From Saprolegnia diclina VS20 (lineage: Eukaryota; Oomycota; Saprolegniomycetes; Saprolegniales; Saprolegniaceae), in NCBI RefSeq assembly GCF_000281045.1, contig NW_008246145.1, positions 105,100 to 169,099 of the forward strand: a stretch of 64,000 nucleotides of DNA, in the 5' to 3' direction. This document shows positions 22,301-32,600 of the stretch, one piece after another. A program made the position numbers and the translations under genes. How positions within the stretch are numbered: the first letter of the stretch is position 1; every line of letters starts with the position of its first letter. Below the pieces are notes generated by a model. That model was given only the letters and a program-made list of their open reading frames with translations. It did no database searches and was not told the origin of the DNA.

Positions 22301-25300
22301 GGGGGCACTCGACCTTGAAGCGGCAACGGGCAAGATGCGGTGCCTCGAAGCCTTGGGCGAGTGGGAGGAACTCGCGGCCTTGGCCAAGCATGTCTGGGCG
22401 TCGCTTCGCCCGTCGACCGACGCGCCGACGTCATTGGTACACTCGACCAATCGTACAACCGGACTCACGTCTACGAACTGTGTAGGTGTCGTCACGCCCC
22501 AAGCCCAAGCGAGCGCCGGCGAGCTCGACAGGTACTTGGCTTGTGATGGCGGCGCTGACAAACCCGTGTGTAGCACCTCTGGAAGATGGCAGCAGCAGCT
22601 CGGACGAGTCGCATATGACGACCGTCGCCATGCTCGGGTTGACACTTGATAGATTGAAACACGAGTTGTAACGAGGTGGTAGGGCGCGCGCTTGCTGGTG
22701 GCTCTCGGAGTGGGACACGATGGAGCAGTACGTGCAAGGTGTGCAGACCAACCCGACGTTGCTCGCGCCGACCTTGCCGGGGTACGTGGCGCCTTGCGGA
22801 CACGAGTATCAATCTATCGACTACTGTAGGACGGACCCTGAACTGGGCGCGGTCGCGTCGCTCTACAAGTCGGTGCTGGCCGTGCACCACAACCAGTTTG
22901 AGGACGCACAGAGCTGGATCGATGCGACTCGCAAGTCGCTCGATACGACGCTCGGCGCGCTCGTTGGGTCTGCTGCCTCGTGCTCTATCCAGCTTGTTGA
23001 TGCTTGCATGCTGTAGCGAGTCGTACATTCGAGCGTACCGGACCGTGGTGACGCTGCAGCAACTCTCGGAGCTGGAAGAGATCATCGCGTACAAAAAGCT
23101 GCGGCTTCAAGTCGGCAAGGCGGACGAGGCCGCCAAGTACAAGCGGCGCATGGTGAAAATGTGGCAAACGCGCCTCACCGGTATCGCAGTCGATCGATGC
23201 GTTGACTCGACAATCTGTGCTACGTAGGGTGCAAGCGGGTCGTCGACGTGTGGCAGCAACTCTTGGCCGTGCGGTCGCTGGTGCTGGCGCCCCACGAAGA
23301 CATTGAGACGTGGCTTCAGTTTGCGAGTCTCTGCCGGCAGTCGGGCAACCTCGCGCTCTCGCTCAAAGTGTTCACGCACGCGCTGGCCGTGCACACACCG
23401 GGCCTTGAACTCGCGTCGAATGCGTCGTCGTTCCGCAACGTAGGACGAATGTCGTGACTTGATAGATTGATATATATGGCCTAGATGGGCTTTTCGAATC
23501 TCGGGTACTCGGAGAAGGACCACCACCGCGTCGCCTTTGCCTACCTCAAGCATCTTTGGGCCGTCGGCGACAAGCAAAAGGCGCTCAGTGAGCTCGGGAC
23601 GCTCGTGCAGACGCTCTCGCGTCGATCGCCCCTCACAGGTAGTCCCGTCTTTCCTCTCTGGATTTGGTTGATACCTTGATATTCTATTGACGCTACGACT
23701 AGTCGGGGCGGTCGCGACCAACCAAGACGAGGAGATTGTCAAGTGCCACCTCAAGTGGGCCGAGTGGCAGCTGGCGATCCACGAGCAGCAACTGGACCGC
23801 GTGCCGATCGCGGCCGTGCTCGGCGCGCTCAAGACGAGCACGGAGCTCGAGCCCTCAAGCTACAAAGGTACGCCCTCTGGCTACCAAGTGGATGCGAACG
23901 TTGGATGCGTAGCGTGGCATGCGTGGGCGCTCATGAACTTTCACGTGGCCGAGTACCACTCGCAGCTCCCGCCGGGCTCCAACCAAGTGGGCGGCAAGAA
24001 GGAGGACCTCGGACCGTACATTGCGTCGGCGATCGAAGGGTTCTTCCGGTCGATCGCGCTCGGCCGGTCGCGCTGGGCGGCCAACGTCCAGCAAGACATT
24101 CTGCGTGTGCTGACGCTTTGGTTTGCGTACGGCCACCGCTCGGACGTGCACGGCGCGCTTGTCTCTGGCTTCCAGAGCGTGAGCATTGAGACGTGGTTAA
24201 TTGTGATCCCGCAGCTCATTGCGCGGTGGGTCTATCCAAACGCAATGTATCCAAGTATCCAATGTATCCGATGCGTAGGATCCATTCGCCACACCCGCGT
24301 ATCCAGAGCCAGCTGCATCGGCTCTTGTCGGCGATTGGGACCCAGCACCCGCACGCGCTCATTTACCCGCTCAGCGTCGCGCTCAAGTCGCCGCTCGAGG
24401 TATCGTATCCTACTCTCGGTTTGGATAGGATACGACAAGTGGATACACGGTAGGTCCGGCAACGCGCGGCCGAAGCCATTATGAACTCGATGCGCAAAAA
24501 CTACGTCGACTTGGTCAACGAAGCGCTCCTCGTATCGCGCGAGCTCATCCGCGTCGCGATTCTGTGGCACGAGCTCTGGCACGAGGGCTTGGAAGAAGCG
24601 TCGCGCTTGTACTTTGGCGAGCACGATGTCGAAGGTATTCCATCTCGGTTTATAGTCGTTTGGACTAATATAAGTCGTAGGGATGATGGCGGTGCTCGAG
24701 CCGTTGCATGCGATGATGGAGAAGGGCCCCGAGACGCTGCGCGAAGTGAGCTTTCACCAAGCCTTTGGGCGCGACCTCAAGGAAGCGTACGACTGGATCC
24801 AGCGCTATTTGAGTCCCCACGGCGCCAAGAACGGTGGGTTTGTTTCAACTTGATACTTTCGACTCATTGGGAGGATGGGTAGAGTCGGATCTGAACCAGG
24901 CGTGGGACCGCTACTACCACGTCTTTCGTCGCATCAACAAGCAGCTGCCGCAGCTCACGACGCTCGAACTGCAGTACGTGAGCCCGAATTTGCTCCACGC
25001 GCACGAGCTCCAGCTGGCCGTGCCCGGTACCCTGGATAAGCGTTTTCGTATCAAGTTGATATTTGGATTGTAGGCACGTACCGCGCGGGCCATGCGATCG
25101 TCAAGATTCGGTCGTTTGTACCGACGATGCTCGTGCTCACGTCCAAGCAGCGTCCGCGGTACGGTCGTTGTGCTTGAAAGATTGAAAGATGACGGTGACG
25201 CAGGCGCATCACGATCGTGGGGACGAATGGCCTCGAGTACATGTTTTTGCTCAAGGGCCACGAAGATTTGCGCCAGGACGAGCGCGTCACGCAGCTGTTT

Positions 25301-27266
25301 GGCCTTGTGAACGCGCTCTTGATCAACGACCGGACGACGTCCAAGAAGGACCTCAAGATCACGCGGTATCCCGTGATTCCGCTGAGCCACAACGCCGGCA
25401 TTGTCGGTGCGTGGCCCCTTTTTCTCGATAGATTGATACTGATGGCCATCGTAGGCTGGGTGCCCAACTGCGACACGCTGCACCAGCTCATTCGCGACTA
25501 CCGCGAGGCGCGCAAGATCCTCCTCAACATTGAGCACCGGTATGGGACGCTCATTGTGGACAATAAGACAATGTATGGGTCTAGGCTCATGTTGCAGATG
25601 GCACCCGACTATGACGTGCTCTGCTTGCTGCAAAAGGTTGAAGTCTTTCAGTATGCACTGGAAAACACTGCCGGCCAAGACCTCTACAAGGTAGAGTCTC
25701 GTAAAATGGGCTATATAACGACTTATCGTGACGTGGTGTAGGTGCTCTGGCTCAAGTCGGAAAACTCGGAGGTGTGGCTCGACCGCCGCACCAACTACAC
25801 GCGGTCGCTCGCCGCCATGTCGATGGTGACTAGAGGCTTCTTGTACACAGAGAGGACAATATTGTACAACTAGGTGGGCTATATTCTCGGCCTTGGCGAC
25901 CGGCACCCGTCCAACTTGATGCTGCACCGCTTCACGGGCACGATCGTGCACATTGACTTTGGCGACTGCTTTGAGGTCGCCATGCAGCGCGAAAAGTACC
26001 CCGAGAAGATCCCGTTCCGGCTCACACGCATGCTCACCAACGCCATGGAGGTTTTGGATAGTTGGATACTTGGATACTTGGATAATGATGGCATGGGATA
26101 GGTGAGCGGCATCGAAGGCAATTTTCGCTTCTCGTGCGAGTCGGTCATGCAAGTGCTCCGCGACAACCGCCACTCGCTCATGGCGATGCTCGAGGCCTTT
26201 GTCCACGACCCGCTCATTTGCTGGCGCCTTGTACGTTTTGTATCAAGTTGGTATCAAGTTGGCGACCATATGGACTTGCGTAGCTCGCCCCCAACGTGTC
26301 GCCGGCCACGAAAGAGAAGCTCGCCGAGTTTGAACCGCCCAAGTCGGTCAAGAAGCCCGCGCCCGTGGTCGCGCCGCCTGTCCTGCCGCCGGTGCCCACG
26401 CCCGAGCCCGTCGTCCTCGCGCCGCCACCCGTCGTCCTCGCGCCTGTGCCCGAAGGTACTTCTACTAGAATCACCGGCGCCCTGATCACTATCCTGTCTC
26501 GATCTAGCCACCATTCCCGCGGTCGTGGAGCCACCGCCGGCACCGATGACGACGACCAACTCGATGGCGACACCAGCAATGACGGCCGTGGACGCCGACG
26601 TCCCGCCCCGTCCGCCGCAGCACCCGGCCGTGGTCTCGCAAAGCTTGAGCAAGTCGATTGCATTCAAGCGGGTACCCACGCGTTGCGGTTGCCGTATCGA
26701 CTTGATATTTTGATGTAGAACGTCATGCCCAACGTTGAGTCGCATCAGCTGCACCAGCCGGAGCGCCGACCGTCGTTTTCGGGTCGGCCGCCGATGCACG
26801 AGAGCGGGAACAACCCGAACTTGCATCTGGAGATCTCGAGCTTGGCCGCGAGCGTCGGCTTTAGCTTGAGTCGCAGCTTGCGCGTGAATGAGCACGTGCC
26901 CCTTGACGACCAAGCGACGGCGAAAGCTGCGCCGGTCTCGGCGTCGCAAGCGTAGTCTTCTAGAGTCGCAAGGATACATGTCTCTGATGCTCTTGTGGTA
27001 GGGACCATGAGCTGCGCAACCGCAGCCACCGGGAGAAGGAGCTCGTGCACGCACTGGGCCCGGAAGGCGCCGGCGCGCCCCGCGAGGCGCTCAACGAGAA
27101 GGCGGTCGCCGTCATTCGACGCGTGCAGGCCAAGCTCACGGGCCGCGACTTTGACGACTGCCGCGAACCGCTCAGCGTCTCGGATCAAGTGCAGCGTCTG
27201 ATCACGCAGGCCGCGTCGCACGAGAACCTCTGCCAGTGCTACATTGGCTGGTGCCCCTTTTGGTAG
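16315..27266 (+). CDS. TOR: Target of rapamycin (TOR) serine/threonine kinase
   Basis: PIKK-family kinase that controls growth in TORC1/TORC2. It has roughly fifty introns of 40-60 nt. N-terminal HEAT repeats begin [15 protein letters not shown] and include [18 protein letters not shown] and [12 protein letters not shown]. The FAT domain covers about 21.5-24.4 kb. The FRB domain (24,540-25,020) has [20 protein letters not shown] and [18 protein letters not shown], keeping the Ser, Trp, Asp, Tyr and Phe positions that contact FKBP-rapamycin. The kinase (25,080-26,230) has the ATP-site Lys block [15 protein letters not shown], catalytic loop [11 protein letters not shown] and [12 protein letters not shown]. 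After it comes an unusually long Pro/Ala/Val-rich linker (26,285-26,950), then FATC ending [11 protein letters not shown] at 27,264. The ATG at 16315 is the first in frame; an upstream 5' exon cannot be excluded. Confidence 0.95.
26285..26955 (+). other. Proline-rich insert between TOR kinase and FATC domains
   Basis: These exons of TOR encode low-complexity sequence such as [32 protein letters not shown] and [14 protein letters not shown], then a His/Ser/Arg-rich segment. It occupies the place of the mammalian negative regulatory region, which is much shorter. It keeps open frame across three introns, so it is translated rather than intronic. Confidence 0.7.
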
Positions 27267-27415
27267 TTGCCGGAACAATGTACATATTGTCTATGACACG
27301 TTGGCGATCTCGCGACAGATGGCAGTACGGAACCTTGGTTGCTACGTGCTCGTACCACTGTATCCGACTACCGAGTTGTTGCATGAAGGACATATATAAA
27401 GAGCTGGGAACAAAC

Positions 27416-27858
27416 ATGGAGAGCTGGCAGCGAAGAGCTGCAGCGTCACCGTTGCCAAGCCAAGCAGCAGTCAAAGCGCGGAAGCCGTCGTCGTGCCATT
27501 TTGTCACTCTGGCGTACGACCCGGCCAAATATGGTAATCAGCATCAGCCGTGGCGGCCCCTACTACTGTAGTACTAGTACCTATCAGCGATTCCTACGAC
27601 GAGCTGTCGGCTGACGATCTGCTGCAAGTAGCCAGCCAGTTACTTGATGTACCGTGGGACACTGGTGTCACTACGCAGCTTTGGCGGCAACGTCGACCCG
27701 ATTCATTTGCATCACCCCATACAAATTGTCTGAATTGCGAGATATCAAAAGACGACGTTTGTCAGGACATGCATAATAGCGACAGCACTCTAGTGTCGTA
27801 CCCTTATGACGCAGCACGCGCCAGATCTGAAATTTTGAAATTCGCATCGCGCATCTGA
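27416..27858 (+). CDS. Small hypothetical protein between TOR and HECT copy 2
   Basis: Two exons (27416-27533 and 27572-27858) separated by a 38-nt GTAATC..TAG intron join to 134 aa. The frame check works: 405 coding bases. The protein begins MESWQRRAAASPLPSQA and continues SSCHFVTLAYDPAKY-VLVPISDSYDELSADDLLQ. An in-frame ATG at 27383 is possible, but a TATATAAA at 27392 would fit a promoter for the 27416 start. No known domain. It fills most of the 674 bp between TOR and HECT copy 2. The splice is supported only by frame continuity, so it may also be a pseudogene or noncoding. Confidence 0.4.
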
Positions 27859-27940
27859 TTCCGCAGACTTCGGCGGTCTGGTTCGCCGCACCTGGTTATC
27901 CGCGACCAGTTTGCACTTGTAGATTGCACTTTCGATCGTC

Positions 27941-29995
27941 ATGGCTCCGGGCGTCGAGTGGAGTCTTGGTAGCGAGGTGCTGGCCACGCTCACTGGCGTC
28001 GGTTTTCTGGCGCTTCTCATTGGCATGGCGTTGTACGCCAAGTCGGAGAAGCGCGAGATAGCGGCACTCGCCCTCCTCCGCAACGAGTATGCACGATCGT
28101 CATTTCTTATTGTGGATGTCTTAGTGCGCACTTGGTAGTTTTGTGGGCCAGCTGCGCGGTCGGCACCGCCAGGACGTCGAAGACATGTACGTTATATGCT
28201 TTGATAATGGCTGCTCAGGCTGCCACGTATGAGTAGCGACGTCGATGCCAACAAGTGGCTCTGCCACGTGTGCCAGTTCGCCAATGCAACCGACAAGACG
28301 ACGTGCACGCTCTGCGAGACGGCCCACGGTACGTACATCGAAGCGAAGCCATAGTGTCTAGAACTTTGTAGACGTGGTCTTGAGCATCGGCGCGAGCACC
28401 AACATGGCTGTCGCGGTCCTCGCCCACCCGCTCGACTCGAAACAGCAAAGTGCACGGTACGAGATGTCGTCTCGATACCTTGATAGAATGCCAAATGGCG
28501 TAGCGCACGCAAGCAATGGAGCCGCGTGCTCCAGCCCTCAGATGGCGCTGTTCTCTGGACGTCGGCGCTGGAGCTGCAACCCTCGGACGTATACTACATG
28601 CTACAACCTTCCACCCGTCCTGTGGCGCCTCCGTCACCATCGCCCAAAGACGACGTCAAGGAGAGCGATGACGTCAAGGACGGCGATGACGTCAAGGACA
28701 ATGATGACGTCAAAGACGCTGAGAACGCCGAGGACGAGGCATCGCCGCCGGTGCTGCTCGAAATGACCTACTTGACGCCCGAGAGCGCCGCGCGCACGGT
28801 GCTCGGCACGGTGCTGCCGTCGTGGTGGCTCACGCAGCTCGAGTCGCTCCGTCTGCAGTCCTTCTCGGTCAAGTACATTTGGCTCCTCGAACAAATCGCG
28901 GCCTCGTACACGGAGAAGGTCAAGGTCAAGGTGTACCGCGACAAGATTCTCACCGAGTCGCTCGACATTCTGCTCGCGCTGCCGACCGACAAGCTCTGTT
29001 CATTCACCCGCGTCTCACTCTTTGGCGAGACAGGCGTCGACGCCGGTGGTCTCCAGCGCGAGTGGTACACGCTCCTCACGCACGCGCTCTTCGAACCGTC
29101 AACCGGACTCTTCATCGCGGCCAACGAGGCCGAGCGGTCGTTTGGCATCAACCCGCACTCGGCGCGCGACCACGGCGCGACGCACCTGGCGCGGTTTGAG
29201 GCGTTTGGCCGGCTGTTGGCGCGCGCGATCCTCGACGGCCAAGTGCTGCAGTGCCACCTCTGCGTCCCGCTCTTCAAGGCGCTGCTTGGCACGCCACTGT
29301 CGATGGACGACGTCATGCATTGGGACGCGACGGTCTACGCGAGCATGTGCTACATTCGTGACGCGCGGAGCGTCGACGACTTGGCGCTCGACTTTACGGT
29401 CCACGGCGCCGACGACACGATTGTCGAGTTGGTCCCGTTTGGCGCGCAGATTGCCGTCACGAACGAGAACCGCACCGAGTACCTCGAGGCCATGACCAAG
29501 TACCTCCTCTTTGATCGCATCCAAGCGCAAGTGTCGGCGCTTTTGCACGGCTTTTACACGGTCTTGCCCGAAGAGCTCTTGCTGCCATTCGACTACAAGG
29601 AGCTCGAGCTGCTCCTCTGCGGGACGTCGGCGATCGATGTCGACGACTGGCGCCACTTTACCGCCGTCTCGTTCTCGCTCGCGATCACCAACTGCAACGA
29701 CTGGTTCTGGGCCATTGTCAAAGACGACATGACGGACGACGACCGCGCGCGGCTATTGCAGTTTGCGACCGGCTCGTCACGCGTACCGCTCCAAGGGTTC
29801 AAAGGGCTCACGAGCTACGATGGGATGTTGTGTCCTTTCTCGCTGCAAGCGATCGAGTACAAATACGGGGCACTGCCACGTGCTCATTCGTGCTTCAACC
29901 GCATCGACTTGCCGCTGTATCCGACAAGAGCGCTCTTGAAAGAAGCGCTTTTTGCGATCGTCCGCCTCGAAATGACCGAGTTTACCCTGGTGTAG
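27941..29995 (+). CDS. Membrane-anchored RanBP2-finger HECT E3 ubiquitin ligase, copy 2
   Basis: Exons 27941-28086, 28139-28186, 28219-28328, 28372-28456 and 28504-29995 join in frame to 626 aa. Order: TM helix at about residues 12-32 (VLATLTGVGFLALLIGMALY); RanBP2 finger (WLCHVCQFANATDKTTCTLC); a linker with an acidic DDVKD repeat; then a HECT domain with GVDAGGLQREWYTLL, GRLLARAILDGQ, GSSRVPLQGFKGL and catalytic Cys593 in HSCFNRIDLPLYPT. The terminal EFTLV keeps the -4 Phe. It is the paralog of the gene at 13,907-15,758: first intron at the same codon (after GA of an Asn/Gln-Asp/Glu pair), similar linker KQWSRVL/KQWARTL. It has one extra intron in the linker and lacks the intron found in the HECT C-lobe of copy 1. 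Confidence 0.92.
28649..28720 (+). repeat. Tandem 15-bp coding repeat (DDVKD) in HECT copy 2
   Basis: Four near-identical units of GATGACGTCAAGGAC encode DDVKE/DDVKD-type acidic repeats in the linker before the HECT domain. Copy 1 lacks them, so the expansion is younger than the duplication. Confidence 0.8.
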
Positions 29996-30570
29996 ACACC
30001 CAAGCCGTGGGGCAGCGACTAACGACCTACATGTACTACCAAGTGTTTTGTCAAATATGGTGGCGCATCTGGAGAGCATGACGTTTTGGAGAGAGATGGG
30101 GCGACAGAGTTGCAGCCAAAGCCGCAAAACAACCGTCGTTGACGGCTCCGCATAGATAGTAAGAATTCTGTAGCGCGAGCGCGACCGATTCCGCTTCTCG
30201 CAACAAATGCAACGTGAACACTCGACAGAAAGAGGTCGTATTCAATCTGGAAACACGAGCTAGTGTACTGCCAAAGGCTGTATAGTCCCACAGCAACGGC
30301 TTCTCCCGTAGGACGAAGCATGCAAACACTCATCGCCTAGTCCCGGCCCCGTGGCCTTGTTGGAGGTTGGAGGCTGGGCACACGCTCAGTGCCCCACCAC
30401 TGTATGTCACAAAGCGACACGGACGTTGGAGCAATACAGATCGGTGGAGGCATCGTACTCGAACCAGATCGGACAGTCGCTTAGCTATCGTTTGTCGCCA
30501 TCGACGCGCAACGCTCGACGGCTCGGCGCCACTCGATCGCCGACCGCGATCTTTTGCCAATTCGCCGCTT
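29996..30570. other. Intergenic region between HECT copy 2 and the F-box/LRR gene
   Basis: Short overlapping frames only, none with a recognisable domain. CCAAT boxes near 30,574 and 30,606 are listed separately. Confidence 0.45.
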
Positions 30571-30612
30571 GTGATTGGCGGATTCAAAAGATTTGGCAAT
30601 GTATGATTGGCC
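30571..30612 (+). promoter_or_regulatory. Two CCAAT boxes just upstream of the F-box/LRR gene
   Basis: ATTGG at 30574 and 30606 lies 30-65 bp before the likely ATG at 30637, a position typical for compact oomycete promoters. Confidence 0.4.
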
Positions 30613-30636
30613 CATGCCAAAGATACCGTATTTCGA

Positions 30637-32201
30637 ATGGCTCCCATGCTGCCCGAGCTCATCGAGCTCATTGCGGTCTACATTGCGCAGCCGTACGACC
30701 TTCTGCGCTACCTGGACGCCGTTGAGAATGGACTTCGCCTGCCGTTCCGAAGCCTCCGTGCGCTGCTGTCGGCGAGCTTGCGATCGCCCGGGCTCCGCCT
30801 CTGGCCCGCGCTCGTGCTGCCGCTGAGCTCGCACGACGCATCGCTGCGCCAGTACGCTTCCGACTGCATCGAGCTGTTCTCGATCGTACGCGTGCGGTCG
30901 CTCGAGGCGCATGGCATCACTTCGCTGCTGCGGCCCGCGACGCTGTTGTCGCTGGGTCCTCTCACAACGCCGGACGAGGTCCGCGCCGTGTGCATGGCAC
31001 CTTGGCGAGCGCGGCTCGTGGCGCTCGAATTGCATCTTTGGGACCGTCTCTTAGCACACGATGTGTGGACTCCCACATCCCTGGCCTTGCTTGGTGCGTG
31101 CGTGCGTTCACAGCCCCAGCTGGCGTCGTTGCGTCTGCGCTGGCAACTCGACCAGAGCCACGACGCCTTCCAGCACGTGCTGAGCGACGTCTTAGATCTG
31201 GGAAGGTCGCTCTCGCACCTGGCGCTGTCGTTCAACGAGGCGAGCAAGGTGGTTTGGAACGAAGCCCTGGCGACGCGTCTTGGCTCGTGGCTTTGCACGT
31301 CGCGCGTCACGTCGCTGGCACTCGATGGCCTTCGCTTCGACTCGATGCATGCAGCCACACGCCTCGTCGCGTCGTTGCATGGCGCGCCTTTGCTTCGAGA
31401 GTTGCGCCTCGACAGCTTGCAACTCGAACGCGCGCTGAGCCGCGCGGCGCTGCCCCCCGCGCTGCGCTCGCTTTGCGTTCATGGCGCGTCACTGCTCCCG
31501 CAGTGGCGCACAGCAGCGCATCTCTCGACGCTCGCACTCCACTTTGAGTTTCAATACAAAACCTCGGGCAAGTCGGGGCCATGCTGCCGAATCTGTCGCG
31601 GCTTTGCACGCTCGTGCTGCCACAAGTCGACTTACAGCACGACGCCGATCAAGAGGCGCTGGTCGCGCTCTTGCCGCAGCTCACAGAACTGCACCTCGAC
31701 ACCAACAGTCTCGGCAACGCAGGCGCTTTGCGGCTCATCGCCACGTTGCACGAGTGCCGGTACCTTCAAGTGCTCTCGCTCATCCAGCAAGGCGTCACCG
31801 ACGTCAGTGCGATCGCGTTCGCAACGGCCGAGAGACCCTCGACCTTGCGCACGCTTCGACTCGGCCGGAATCACGTGACGTGCGTTGGCGCCACCGCGCT
31901 CTGCCACGTCATACCCCACCTGGACGTGCTCGATCTGAGCCGCAACCGGATTCGCTACGACGGCGCCAAGGCCATCAGCAATGTGTTGCCCTTGACGACG
32001 CACATGCGTACGCTCGACGTGCAAATGAACCCGCTGAGCGAGGCCGGTGTCTTGGTGCTCGTCGCGGCGCTTGGTCGGGAGACAGCGCTCCGCGCTGGTG
32101 TCCTCGACCTCAGTGCAACAGTCTCCCGCGCATACGTTCCGCCGTGTCGAGCTGCCATCAAATCGCTGCCGTGTCCGCACTACGTCGTCTTTCGGTGCTA
32201 G
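30637..32201 (+). CDS. F-box-like / leucine-rich repeat (RNI-like) protein, with a frameshift
   Basis: The N-terminus MAPMLPELIELIAVYIAQ...LLRYLDAV resembles an F-box. The rest is leucine-rich, with ribonuclease-inhibitor-like repeats such as LRELRLDSLQLERALS, LTELHLDTNSLGNAGALR, LRTLRLGRNHVTCVGATA and LDVLDLSRNRIRYDGAKA. Such proteins present substrates to SCF ubiquitin ligases. The reading frame breaks near 31,545-31,580: the first frame runs through LSTLALHFE, the second resumes as IQNLGQVGAMLPNLSRL. No GT..AG intron I tried restores the phase. It is therefore a sequencing error, a recent pseudogenising indel, or two adjacent genes; the uninterrupted repeat periodicity favours one gene. 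Confidence 0.65.
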
Positions 32202-32600
32202 TGGAAGGGCACCCTCTCGCGCAACCGGCCACGTCGCCAGTAAAGATTAGCAGCTTATAACTTGACTTTCATCATCCATTCTCGGATACGAAAGAACGAG
32301 CTTGGCGCTTATTACGGCTGCTGGCGCAAGATGGGACCTTGGCAGCTGGGCTCGAGTACCCAGCGGCAAGCGATCTGATCCCGTCGAGCTACTTTGAGAA
32401 CTAGGCGGTGCACGGTCGACACGAACCCTAGCCCTAGGTTCGCCAACGCCACGACCCTCGCTACTATTATACTACCCTGGCTACTATTATACTACCCTGG
32501 CTACTACCGGTACGTGCAGCGTTGCCGTATATTGACGATAGAAAGACGGTGGCGATTGTCTACTAGTCGGTGTTTATACATGACGTTATTCTCTACTTGA
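32202..32600. other. Convergent intergenic region
   Basis: Region between the stops of the F-box/LRR gene (+) and the Myb gene (-). It holds a short 20-bp tandem repeat and an AT-rich segment; no gene is recognised. Confidence 0.45.
32461..32507. repeat. 20-bp tandem repeat
   Basis: The unit CTACTATTATACTACCCTGG occurs twice in full and once in part. It is noncoding and lies between convergent genes. Confidence 0.75.
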
